From Flavobacterium sp. 245 (GTDB taxonomy: Bacteria; Bacteroidota; Bacteroidia; Flavobacteriales; Flavobacteriaceae): 64,000 bases of DNA. Shown here one piece after another: positions 1-7,054 of the stretch. Below the pieces are notes generated by a model. That model had not been told where the DNA came from. It saw only the letters and a list, made by a program, of their open reading frames with translations, and did not search any database. Each line of letters opens with the position of its first letter. The first letter of the stretch is position 1. The stretch lies in assembly GCF_004362055.1 (NCBI RefSeq), contig NZ_SNXB01000005.1:1-64000 (forward strand), given 5' to 3'. Position numbers and translations under genes: made by a program.

Positions 1-1
1 C

Positions 2-73
2 AATCATGAAAGACCACATCAAGGTATTGATGGAAAAAAGCCAATCGAAATGATAAATCCGTTACCGAAATAA
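2..73 (+). mobile_element. C-terminal tail of an integrase-core transposase (5' truncated by window edge)
   Basis: The frame opening at base 2 reads NHERPHQGIDGKKPIEMINP and then ends in LPK and a TAA stop. An N-[HY]-E-R-P-H-Q-G-I-D-G-x-x-P-I-E motif is the usual last block of DDE/rve integrase-core transposases (IS3 and IS481 type), just after the catalytic Glu helix. Only 23 residues are inside the window, so family, completeness and activity cannot be judged. No terminal inverted repeat can be assigned in the 130 bases before the next gene. Confidence 0.7.
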
Positions 74-207
74 GTGACTTTTACAGAAATGACAAGATTG
101 AGGGAATTTTAAAAAAAACAAAAAATATTCTTTTGAGTTAATCTTTTATAATCTAAAGCTAAACTCAAACAAAATAAAGTCATAATTTTAATAACAACAT
201 TTATAAA

Positions 208-648
208 ATGATTTCTTTTTTAATCTTTTTAGGCGTTTTTCTGTTCATGGAATGTGTTACCTGGCTTACGCACAAGTACGTAATGCACGGTTTTATGTGG
301 TATTTTCACGAAGATCACCATCAGCCAAAATACGAGCATACTTTTGAGCGAAACGACATTTTCTTTGTCATTTTTGCCACTCCAAGTATTCTTTTATTTT
401 ATTTTGGTGCTCAGGCCGGTTTCAATTATTTGTTTTTCATTGCCTGTGGCATAACGCTTTACGGCGTCTGCTATTTTTTAATTCACGATGTTTTGATACA
501 TCAGCGTTTTAAATGGTTTAAAAACACTAAAAACAAATACCTCATCGGGCTCCGAAAAGCACACAAAATACACCATAAACACCTCAATAAAGAAAAAGGA
601 GAATGTTTCGGAATGTTGTTTGTACCATTTAAATATTATAAAATGTAA
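208..648 (+). CDS. crtZ: beta-carotene 3-hydroxylase (CrtZ-type, fatty acid hydroxylase superfamily)
   Basis: A 146-residue membrane di-iron hydroxylase that would add 3-hydroxyl groups to beta-ionone rings, giving zeaxanthin-type carotenoids. Histidine boxes are visible at residues 22-27 (HKYVMH), 34-38 (HEDHH), near 93-98 (HDVLIH) and near 118-124 (HKIHHKH), matching the HX4H/HX2HH/HX4H/HX2HH pattern of the family. Hydrophobic segments lie around residues 2-17, 51-66 and 72-93. The length is slightly short but normal for flavobacterial CrtZ. Phytoene synthase and desaturase are not in the window and may lie to the left, beyond the transposase tail. The function call is strong; the exact carotenoid substrate is inferred. 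Confidence 0.9.
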   Translation: MISFLIFLGVFLFMECVTWLTHKYVMHGFMWYFHEDHHQPKYEHTFERNDIFFVIFATPSILLFYFGAQAGFNYLFFIACGITLYGVCYFLIHDVLIHQRFKWFKNTKNKYLIGLRKAHKIHHKHLNKEKGECFGMLFVPFKYYKM

Positions 649-650
649 AA

Positions 651-780
651 TATTTTGGGCGTTCCCTACGGTCGGGCTTTTCGTTCCCGCTTTTTTATGT
701 CTGGCAGAAAAAGCCAGCCACAAAAAGAGCTCCACTTCAATCCCTAACGCTCACGTGCTTTAAGAACTATTCGTAACAAT
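651..780. repeat. degenerate intergenic repeat-like segment
   Basis: The gap after crtZ holds a GC-richer stretch containing GGGCGTTCCCTACGGTCGGG followed by GCTTTTCGTTCCCGC. Its composition differs from the AT-rich flanks and it encodes no plausible protein. I recall similar GGGCGTT...CGGTCGGGC segments as common intergenic repeats in Flavobacterium, but I see no second copy in this window, so the repeat call rests on memory and composition only. Confidence 0.35.
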
Positions 781-795
781 TGATGCAGCAAGAAA

Positions 796-1305
796 ATGAA
801 ATTATACAAAATAGAAACCGTACAATATGTAAATTCAAGTGTTGAAGAATGTTGGGATTTTTTTTCAAGTCCAAAAAATCTTAAAACCATAACGCTTGAT
901 AATATGAGTTTTGAAATTCAAGATTTTGACAACAAACGAATGTATCATGGACAACTCATCACATACACTTTAAAACCGCTTTTAGGAATCAAAATTTCAT
1001 GGGTTACTGAAATTACTGCCTGTAAAGAAAACGAATATTTCATCGACATTCAGCGTTTTGGACCATACAAATTATGGCATCACAAACATTTTTTTGAAGG
1101 CACAAAAGATGGCCGAACAAAAATGACAGACATAGTTCATTACGCGCTTCCTCTCGGAATTCTAGGCCGATTCATGAATACCTTAATTGTAAAAAACAAA
1201 CTAAAAACAATCTTCAATTTCCGTTATAACAAAATTGAAGAATTGTTCAATTCACAAAAAGAGCCACAAGTCGTGCAAATTAATGGCAAACAAAAAAGCT
1301 TTTAA
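796..1305 (+). CDS. SRPBCC family protein
   Basis: A 169-residue soluble protein with the SRPBCC/START-like ligand-binding fold. The N-terminus (YVNSSVEECWDFFSSPKNL, from about residue 11) is the usual first strand and helix of this fold, and HGQLITYTLKPLLGIKISWVT matches its central strands. No signal peptide or membrane segment is seen. The true substrate is unknown. Proteins of this class often sit beside photolyase and carotenoid genes in light-induced clusters, and here the photolyase follows 180 bases downstream on the same strand. The intervening 26-bp inverted repeat makes a shared transcript uncertain. Confidence 0.8.
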   Translation: MKLYKIETVQYVNSSVEECWDFFSSPKNLKTITLDNMSFEIQDFDNKRMYHGQLITYTLKPLLGIKISWVTEITACKENEYFIDIQRFGPYKLWHHKHFFEGTKDGRTKMTDIVHYALPLGILGRFMNTLIVKNKLKTIFNFRYNKIEELFNSQKEPQVVQINGKQKSF

Positions 1306-1352
1306 ATTATAAAGTCGCAAAGTTTTTTTTCTCTGGCTTACTTTTTTTTGAT

Positions 1353-1429
1353 CTCGCAAAGACGCTAAGTCGCAAAGTATTTTCTATTAAACTTTTCAAT
1401 AAAACTTTGCGACTTAGCGTCTTTGCGAG
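1353..1429. repeat. inverted repeat with 26-bp perfect arms
   Basis: The arm at 1353-1378 (begins CTCGCAAAGACGCTAAG) is perfectly complementary to the arm at 1404-1429, separated by 25 bases. A partial extra copy (AAGTCGCAAAG) precedes it near 1311. It ends 57 bases before the photolyase start and could form a hairpin in the leader. The CTAAG units resemble the motifs at 18403-18434 and 50568-50755. Confidence 0.85.
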
Positions 1430-1485
1430 CAATTTTCGGCATTAAAAGAAAAAAACTTAAAATTCGATCAGCAAAAACAATAATA

Positions 1486-2781
1486 ATGACAAAACAAAAA
1501 GTTTCTTTTTTCTGGTTCAGACGCGATTTGCGTTTAGAAGACAATACCGGATTATTTCATGCATTACAATCTGATTTTGCTGTAATTCCGTTATTTATTT
1601 TTGATGAAGATATTTTGGATCATCTTCCAAAAAATGATGCCAGAGTAACTTTTATTTATGATTCACTTCAAAAAATAAATACACAGCTAAGCGAATTCAA
1701 TTCTTCAATTCTAATCAAAAAAGGAAAAACAACAGAAGTCTGGAAATCTCTAATTGAAGAATTTGACATCCAAAATGTTTTCTTCAATAAAGATTACGAA
1801 CCGTTTGCAATCAAACGAGATTCTTCAACAACTTCTTTATTAAAAGAAAATAACATCACATCTTTCTCTTTTAAAGATCACGTAATCTTCGAAGAAAAAG
1901 AAATCACAAAGGCAGACGGACTTCCTTACACTGTGTATACTCCATATAAAAACAAATGGCTCGAGAAATATCATTTTTCAGGATCTGCACCCGAATATGA
2001 TTCAGCATCATTGCAATCTAATTTTTTCAAAAATCAATTTTCATTTCCAGAATTATCAGAAATTGGTTTTGACAGAAGTTCCATAAAAGTACAGCCTCAC
2101 GATTTATCTCAGATTTCAAATTATAAAGAAACCCGCGATTTTCCTGCCTTAGACAGCACATCATATCTTTCACCGCATTTACGTTTTGGAACCGTTAGTA
2201 TTCGGAAATTAGTAAACTGGGCAAATAGAAAAAATCAGACTTTTTTAAGCGAATTGATTTGGAGGGAATTCTTTATTCAGATTCTATTTAGTTTTCCAAA
2301 TTGTGTCAATCACAATTTTAAATCCGCTTACGACGGAATTCAATGGCGAAATAATGAAGACGATTTTAAACGTTGGTGCTCTGGAACAACTGGATACCCG
2401 ATCGTCGATGCCGGAATGCGTCAGCTTAACGAAACCGGATATATGCACAATCGTGTCCGCATGGTTGTCGCTAGTTTTTTATGCAAACATTTGCTCATTA
2501 ACTGGCAATGGGGCGAAGCATATTTCGCAGAAAAACTTTTGGATTTTGAATTGGCTTCAAACGTTGGGAACTGGCAATGGGCAGCAGGAACGGGCTGTGA
2601 TGCCGCACCTTATTTCAGAGTTTTTAATCCCGAAATCCAGCAAAAGAAATTCGACGAAAAAGGTGAATACATCCGTAAATGGATTTCCGAATTTGATTTT
2701 GGTTATAATGAACCTATGGTTGATCATGCGTTCGCGAGAGATCGCGCGATTGCGACTTACAAAGCGGGAATTTTGAAATAA
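1486..2781 (+). CDS. phrB: deoxyribodipyrimidine photolyase (cryptochrome/photolyase family)
   Basis: A 431-residue FAD flavoprotein that repairs UV-induced pyrimidine dimers with blue light. The N-terminal alpha/beta antenna domain starts FFWFRRDLRLEDN (residues about 8-20). The C-terminal FAD-binding half has the family signature: TGYPIVDAGMRQL, GYMHNRVRM, the Trp-rich NWQWAAGTG segment and DAAPYFRVFNP. The Trp residues fit the photoreduction chain. I chose the ATG at 1486 (AATAATAATG context) because the upstream in-frame TTG at 1423 lies inside the preceding inverted repeat and the added residues look unlike the family. It is likely a class I CPD photolyase; a (6-4) or DASH function is less likely from the motifs but not excluded. 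Confidence 0.93.
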   Translation: MTKQKVSFFWFRRDLRLEDNTGLFHALQSDFAVIPLFIFDEDILDHLPKNDARVTFIYDSLQKINTQLSEFNSSILIKKGKTTEVWKSLIEEFDIQNVFFNKDYEPFAIKRDSSTTSLLKENNITSFSFKDHVIFEEKEITKADGLPYTVYTPYKNKWLEKYHFSGSAPEYDSASLQSNFFKNQFSFPELSEIGFDRSSIKVQPHDLSQISNYKETRDFPALDSTSYLSPHLRFGTVSIRKLVNWANRKNQTFLSELIWREFFIQILFSFPNCVNHNFKSAYDGIQWRNNEDDFKRWCSGTTGYPIVDAGMRQLNETGYMHNRVRMVVASFLCKHLLINWQWGEAYFAEKLLDFELASNVGNWQWAAGTGCDAAPYFRVFNPEIQQKKFDEKGEYIRKWISEFDFGYNEPMVDHAFARDRAIATYKAGILK

Positions 2782-2792
2782 GTTTATTTTGG

Positions 2793-2883
2793 TTTCAGGT
2801 TTCAGGTTTCAGGTTTCAGGTTTCAGGTTTCAGGTTTCAGGTTTCAGGTTTCAGGTTTCAGGTTTCAGGTTTCAGGTTTCAGG
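2793..2883. repeat. 13 perfect tandem copies of the heptamer TTTCAGG
   Basis: The seven-base unit TTTCAGG is repeated 13 times without a mismatch, flanked by GG at 2791-2792 and TTT at 2884-2886. It starts 12 bases after the photolyase stop. A heptameric array is not a triplet multiple and lies outside coding sequence, so it cannot switch a reading frame here. It is prone to length change by replication slippage. Confidence 0.97.
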
Positions 2884-2892
2884 TTTGTGCAT

Positions 2893-2915
2893 CCTTCGAC
2901 TTCGCTCAGGATGAC
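2893..2915. repeat. single arm of the CTTCGACTTCGCTCAG repeat
   Basis: CCTTCGACTTCGCTCAGG followed by ATGACA at this site matches both arms of the inverted repeat at 63911-63974 at the other end of the window. It is a dispersed intergenic repeat; only one arm is present here. Confidence 0.7.
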
Positions 2916-2933
2916 AAACCTTTTCGTTAAAAA

Positions 2934-2979
2934 AAACCTTTGTCAAAGTTTAAAACTTCGACAAAGGTTTATATTTTTT
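2934..2979 (+). terminator. intrinsic terminator after the photolyase
   Basis: AAACCTTTGTC (2934-2944) pairs with GACAAAGGTTT (2960-2970), with extra AAGTTT/AACTT pairing in the loop, followed by a T-rich run at 2974-2981. A-runs on the other side allow it to act in both directions between the convergent photolyase and ABC1-kinase genes. Confidence 0.75.
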
Positions 2980-2994
2980 TTATTTACATTGAAA

Positions 2995-3064
2995 GTCATT
3001 GCGAGGAACGAAGCAACCTCACTATCCATATACAGTATGAGATTGCTTCGTTCCTCGCAATGAC
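2995..3064. repeat. inverted repeat, 22-bp perfect arms, GTCATTGCGAGGAACGAAGC family
   Basis: The arm at 2995-3016 is perfectly complementary to the arm at 3043-3064, with a 26-base loop. A related, partly decayed copy lies at 36348-36429. Such GTCATTGCGAGGAACGAAGC palindromes are common dispersed intergenic elements in bacteria. This one ends at the stop codon of the convergent ABC1-kinase gene. Confidence 0.9.
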
Positions 3065-3067
3065 AGC

Positions 3068-4372
3068 CTAATACTTCAAATAATTCTCTACCACAATTTT
3101 CGCTTTCAAATCGAACATTAAATTATAAAGCCCAAAGAAAGTACGATTCATGTAAATAAAGTGCTTAGAACCTCTATTTCCATTCATTTTTTTCAGATTT
3201 GTATCTTCAGAAAAACGTTTTCCTAGTTGGGCAATTGCATTAAAAAAAGTTTCATCGGCAAAATCGAAAGTTTCATTTTGGAAAGGTCTTGTAAAAAGTG
3301 ATAGCAAATCATGAAACATTTCCGTAAAATATTCAATTTCTGCCGGTGTATCATCTGGACGAAGAATTTCTAATTCAAATAATTTATCATTAAAAAGCTT
3401 TTCATCAGTAATCACATTTTTGTTGATTAACTCAAAATAAGGCGTATAAAATTCTTCTGGAATTTGTTTCATACAGCCAAAATCCAAAGCAATCAGCTGA
3501 TTTTGATCATCAACAAGGAAATTCCCCGGATGCGGATCGGCATGAACTTTTCGCAAAACATGAATTTGGTACATATAAAAATCCCAAAGTGCCTGCCCTA
3601 ATTTATCTCCTGCTTCCTGATCCGTATTTTTAGCAGTAAATTCAGAAAGATGAATTCCTGTCATCCAATCCATTGTGATAATTTTCTCTGATGAAAATTC
3701 AGGATAATAATTCGGGAAAGAAATATTCTCGATTTTATTGCAAGCATCAACAACTTCCTGACTTTGTTTTAATTCTAACAAATAGTTAGTTTCCTCAATC
3801 AGTTTGTCTTCAACTTCTTTAAAATATTTATCCGAATCTTTTCCTTGCAGATTAAACATTCTGATTGCGATTGGTTTAACCAAAGCCAAATCAGACGAAA
3901 TACTGTTTGCAACGCCAGGATATTGAATTTTAACAGCCAGTTTTTTGCCATTTTTCTTTGCTAAATGCACTTGGCCAATACTCGCTGCGTTTACTGAATT
4001 TGGATTGAATTCATCGTAAATTTCATAAGGTGTTTTTCCAAAATTATTTTTAAAGGTCTTTAAAACCAATGGCGCAGAAAGCGGTGGTACAGAAAACTGC
4101 GAAAGCGAAAATTTCTCCACATAAGCCTGTGGCAAAAAATTCTTATCCATGCTCAACATTTGAGCTACTTTTAGTGCACTTCCTTTTAAACTTTTTAGTC
4201 CGTCGTAAATATCTTCGGCGTTATTTTCATTTAGCTTATCTCTGGATAAATCAGGATTAACTATTTTTTCAGCATAATGTTTCACATAATTTACTCCAAT
4301 TTTGGCGCCGGTCTGAACCAGTTTTCCTGCCCTTTCAATTTTTGAAGTTGGGATATAATCGATTGTTTTCAT
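3068..4372 (-). CDS. ABC1/AarF/UbiB-family atypical kinase-like protein
   Basis: A 434-residue ABC1-family protein. Visible motifs are the KxGQ-equivalent stretch SALKVAQMLS (residues 65-74), the nucleotide-loop motif AASIGQVHLA (129-138), the VAIK-type lysine in AVKIQYP (Lys148), the catalytic loop HADPHPGN (277-284) and DFG (297-299). The KxGQ motif is changed (K-V-A-Q), which is a departure from quinone-linked UbiB proteins. Unlike E. coli UbiB, I see no C-terminal pair of membrane helices. Its start codon overlaps the stop of the upstream TetR-like gene by one base (TAATG), so the two are translationally coupled. The role is probably in isoprenoid lipid or quinone homeostasis, by family analogy only. 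Confidence 0.88.
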   Translation of the reverse strand: MKTIDYIPTSKIERAGKLVQTGAKIGVNYVKHYAEKIVNPDLSRDKLNENNAEDIYDGLKSLKGSALKVAQMLSMDKNFLPQAYVEKFSLSQFSVPPLSAPLVLKTFKNNFGKTPYEIYDEFNPNSVNAASIGQVHLAKKNGKKLAVKIQYPGVANSISSDLALVKPIAIRMFNLQGKDSDKYFKEVEDKLIEETNYLLELKQSQEVVDACNKIENISFPNYYPEFSSEKIITMDWMTGIHLSEFTAKNTDQEAGDKLGQALWDFYMYQIHVLRKVHADPHPGNFLVDDQNQLIALDFGCMKQIPEEFYTPYFELINKNVITDEKLFNDKLFELEILRPDDTPAEIEYFTEMFHDLLSLFTRPFQNETFDFADETFFNAIAQLGKRFSEDTNLKKMNGNRGSKHFIYMNRTFFGLYNLMFDLKAKIVVENYLKY

Positions 4373-5031
4373 TATTTGCTGTATATTTTTTCTTTGAACA
4401 AAAATTTGCCAAGATCTATCAAATGGTTCATTGGCGCAACATTCATTAATTCGAATGAAGCATTAACTGATTTTTCAATAAAAATATCGGTTTTCTCAAA
4501 TCCCGCAGATTCATCATCCATCCAGAATTTAATCGTCAACATTAGTTGCAACCAAGCCGATTCCTGAATGGCACTTTCCTGAAATTTTTGAAGTTTTTCT
4601 TGTTCCAGTCGGTAATCATCCGTCAGAATTTCTGAAACATATTCTTTAAAACTGTTTCGGAGTGATGTAAGCTGGACTAAATTTTTAAGCGGATTTCTGT
4701 CTACTTTAAGCGACTGCAAAACATAGCTTCTGTTGGCAGTCAAAATTTCGAAGAAAGTAAAATAAAAACTCAGCATTTTATTCTTCATATCATATTGCTG
4801 ATATTCTTCATTTTTGTGAAGCAGGTTAACCGTGTTTTCAAAAAACAGTCTAAATATTTCTTTTTCTAAACCTTCTAATGTTCCAAAAAAAGCATAAAAC
4901 TCAGCTTCGCTAAAATCATTTTCTTTCGCAAAATGAAAAACTGATTTTGGTTTTTGGCCTTTCTCTAAAACTTCATTCATGTATATTGAAACGATATCAT
5001 CTTTGGTAATTACCTTTTTTTTAGTCGCCAT
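4372..5031 (-). CDS. TetR/AcrR-family transcriptional regulator
   Basis: A 219-residue protein with a TetR-like N-terminus: a helix-turn-helix region around residues 12-52 (VFHFAKENDFSEAEFYAFFGTLEGLE) followed by a helical ligand-binding-type domain. Flavobacterial relatives are usually described as TetR proteins with a distinct C-terminal domain. It is cotranscribed with the ABC1-kinase gene (1-base overlap) and divergent from the epimerase at 5130. A perfect 10-bp inverted repeat in the shared 98-base intergenic region (5067-5100) is the obvious candidate operator, which suggests autoregulation and control of the epimerase. The ligand is unknown. Confidence 0.8.
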   Translation of the reverse strand: MATKKKVITKDDIVSIYMNEVLEKGQKPKSVFHFAKENDFSEAEFYAFFGTLEGLEKEIFRLFFENTVNLLHKNEEYQQYDMKNKMLSFYFTFFEILTANRSYVLQSLKVDRNPLKNLVQLTSLRNSFKEYVSEILTDDYRLEQEKLQKFQESAIQESAWLQLMLTIKFWMDDESAGFEKTDIFIEKSVNASFELMNVAPMNHLIDLGKFLFKEKIYSK

Positions 5032-5055
5032 TTTATTAAAATTTAGAATTTGCCT

Positions 5056-5063
5056 TAAAGGTA
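5056..5063 (-). promoter_or_regulatory. -7 box of the regulator/ABC1-kinase operon
   Basis: The minus strand reads TACCTTTA, close to the Bacteroidota -7 consensus TAnnTTTG, 25 bases before the start codon of the TetR-like gene. It lies just beside the inverted repeat at 5067-5100, so a bound repressor would block it. No clear -33 TTG was found at the usual spacing. Confidence 0.45.
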
Positions 5064-5066
5064 AGC

Positions 5067-5100
5067 ATTGTTTAAGTACCTTTACTATTCCTTAAACAAT
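5067..5100. promoter_or_regulatory. candidate TetR-type operator (perfect inverted repeat)
   Basis: ATTGTTTAAG (5067-5076) and CTTAAACAAT (5091-5100) are perfect inverted repeats separated by 14 bases. The site is midway between the divergent TetR-like gene (start 5031) and the epimerase (start 5130). Spacing and position fit a homodimeric helix-turn-helix operator. Binding by the adjacent regulator is inference. Confidence 0.65.
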
Positions 5101-5129
5101 ATGCACTGTTAAATATATTATAAACTATT

Positions 5130-6041
5130 ATGGCTCAAAATGTTTTACTGACCGGAGGTACTGGATTTGTTGGTAAACATCTGACAGATGTTCTTATCGA
5201 CAACGGTTTTTCGGTGTCTGTTTTGAGTCGTTCTGAGCAAAAAAACACGCCATCAATTACTTATTATAAATGGGATTTAAAAAAAGATTTCATTGAAAAA
5301 GAAGCCATCCTGAATGCTGATTATATTATACATCTTGCGGGCGAAGGCATTGTTGAAAAACGATGGACAAAGAGGCGAAAAAGAGCCATTTTAGAAAGTC
5401 GTACAAAACCAATCGAACTTATCTTTTCGATTTTAAAAGAAAACCATAAAACCTTAAATGCATTTGTTTCGGCATCAGGAATTGGAATTTATGGCGCTAT
5501 TACTAGTCATAAAATTTGTAATGAAGAAACACCGTCAGCAAAAGACTTTTTAGGCACAACCTGCCAAATATGGGAGGATACAGCCGATAAAATTAGTACG
5601 CTCGGAATTAGAACGGTAAAAATCAGGACCGGAATTGTTTTTGGGAAAAATGAAGGATTTTTAAAAAAAGTGGTGCCGAGTTTTAAATCTGGGTTTGGTG
5701 CAGTTCTAGGTACTGGAAAGCAATATTTACCTTGGATTCATATTGACGATTTAGCACAGATTTATTTAAAGGCAATTAAAGACGAACAGATGCAAGGCGC
5801 CTACAATGCTTGTGTTACAGACAATACCACTAATTCAGGATTTTCAAGAACATTAGCTACGATTTTAGGCTATTCAATCTGGTTTCCTAAAATTCCAGCT
5901 TTTTTATTAAAAATTACTTTGGGCGAAATGAGTGAAGCTGTTTTAAAAGGACAACGTGTTTCGTCGCAAAAAATACAGAAAGCCGGATTTGAGTTCCAGT
6001 TTACCGATTTAGAACGAACACTTTTGAATTGTACACAATAA
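5130..6041 (+). CDS. TIGR01777 family NAD(P)-dependent epimerase (SDR39U1-like)
   Basis: A 303-residue extended short-chain dehydrogenase/reductase of the TIGR01777/YfcH type. The Rossmann dinucleotide motif TGGTGFVGKH is at residues 8-17. IIHLAGEGIVEKRWTKRRK is the diagnostic GAG/GE-x-I-x-x-x-R-W block of this subfamily, followed by SASGIGIYG and LPWIHIDDL. The length is typical. The substrate is unknown for the whole family. It is divergent from the TetR-like regulator and shares its operator region. Together with crtZ, the SRPBCC protein and photolyase this resembles light or oxidative-stress gene sets of other bacteria. Confidence 0.88.
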   Translation: MAQNVLLTGGTGFVGKHLTDVLIDNGFSVSVLSRSEQKNTPSITYYKWDLKKDFIEKEAILNADYIIHLAGEGIVEKRWTKRRKRAILESRTKPIELIFSILKENHKTLNAFVSASGIGIYGAITSHKICNEETPSAKDFLGTTCQIWEDTADKISTLGIRTVKIRTGIVFGKNEGFLKKVVPSFKSGFGAVLGTGKQYLPWIHIDDLAQIYLKAIKDEQMQGAYNACVTDNTTNSGFSRTLATILGYSIWFPKIPAFLLKITLGEMSEAVLKGQRVSSQKIQKAGFEFQFTDLERTLLNCTQ

Positions 6042-6137
6042 TTTAGGACTCAGATTCTACAAATTCTTGAGGCTGTTATGCTGCTACCCATTTTTTAAAA
6101 TAAACCTAAAGAATTTGTAAAAATCTTCGTCAATTTT

Positions 6138-6677
6138 TTATCGCATGATTCCCGTCAAATCAGTCTGGACCGTTTTTGAAATTTTGTTGGCGACAACATA
6201 AGGAATTTCGATATTGAAATCTTCTACCGAAATAGGAAAAGTCGAAACAATCTGAATTCCTTCAGGAACTCTTTTCATCAGTGCTTTTACAGAGATAATT
6301 TTCGATTTTCCATGCAGATATAATTTTCCTTTAATGTCGTATTCTTTTTCAGTTTCATCGATATTTTTTAGGTCAAATTTTTCGATTTTACCTTTAAAGA
6401 CTGCTTTAGGATAACGGTGACTTTCGATATAATTATCGTTAAAATGTTCCTGCATTAAATCCATTTTAAAACGAAAATCTTTGATAATAACAGTACAGAC
6501 AAGCGTACTTGTTTCCGGTTCAAGAACAAGAGTTCCGAGCTTATTTACCGCTTTCACTTCTTCAAAAAAAGGAACAGAAGCTTCAAAATTTACAACCGCC
6601 GAATTGGTTTTAAATTTATCTTGAGCAAGCAAAGAAAATGCGGTAAAAAGTAAAATTAATAAAGTAGTTCTTTTCAT
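6138..6677 (-). CDS. YceI family secreted protein
   Basis: A 179-residue exported protein with the YceI-like lipocalin-type beta-barrel fold, a family that binds isoprenoid or lipid ligands in the periplasm. The chosen ATG at 6677 gives a clean signal peptide (MKRTTLLILLFTAFSLLAQ); an ATG four codons earlier (6689) is also possible. The mature part contains NSAVVNFEASVPFFEEVKAVN, FRFKMDLMQEHFNDNYIES and YPKAVFKGKIEKFD, the classical YceI strand pattern in which the tested protein blocks F-x-G-x-I. It is a single gene with no clear operon partner. The carotenoid/isoprenoid genes nearby make a lipid-binding role plausible but unproven. Confidence 0.87.
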   Translation of the reverse strand: MKRTTLLILLFTAFSLLAQDKFKTNSAVVNFEASVPFFEEVKAVNKLGTLVLEPETSTLVCTVIIKDFRFKMDLMQEHFNDNYIESHRYPKAVFKGKIEKFDLKNIDETEKEYDIKGKLYLHGKSKIISVKALMKRVPEGIQIVSTFPISVEDFNIEIPYVVANKISKTVQTDLTGIMR

Positions 6678-6689
6678 AATCGTCATCAT

Positions 6690-7054
6690 TAAACAATTAT
6701 GTCATTCGATTTTTTTTTATTTTAAGAAGAGAAAAATCAGAACTTAAGATTTTGGCTTAAAAAAATTGAATGGCAGTACTCCGTGAATATTCCGTAACCT
6801 AATAATTCATACTTAAAGTTACGAAATTTCTCGGCACAAAGTTCTGTTGCTTATCCTAAATATTTGTGAATATTTTATGTTGTGAAATGAGTGTTTTGAA
6901 TAATGAAGTCCCTACGGGACATACGTTGCGGTATTCTTTTTTTTCTACCAATATTTAATTCCTAGCGGAATATCTCGGAGAGATTAAATATTGGTAGGAA
7001 TAAGATCGATATTCGAATGTATTATTGTCCCGTAGGGACTTCACCATATTTTAA
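6690..7054. repeat. gene-free stretch with nested inverted repeats
   Basis: The 365-base gap holds an outer repeat with 18-bp perfect arms at 6904-6921 (TGAAGTCCCTACGGGACA) and 7026-7043, and an inner one with 15-bp perfect arms at 6945-6959 (CTACCAATATTTAAT) and 6983-6997. Each outer arm contains its own small palindrome (GTCCC...GGGAC). No reading frame of note crosses it. The right edge abuts the stop of the VOC gene. The part from 6690 to 6900 is plain AT-rich sequence that should hold the YceI promoter. Confidence 0.85.

Noticed and set aside
1423..1485. Longer photolyase start (TTG at 1423)
   Set aside because: The extra 21 residues come from the inverted repeat and do not look like the family; ATG 1486 gives the normal N-terminus.
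2303..2776. Open 157-residue frame inside the photolyase gene
   Set aside because: It overlaps the conserved FAD domain in another frame and encodes no recognisable protein; it is a shadow of the photolyase.
2793..2883. CRISPR array
   Set aside because: The tandem TTTCAGG copies have no spacers and no cas gene is present; it is a simple heptamer repeat.
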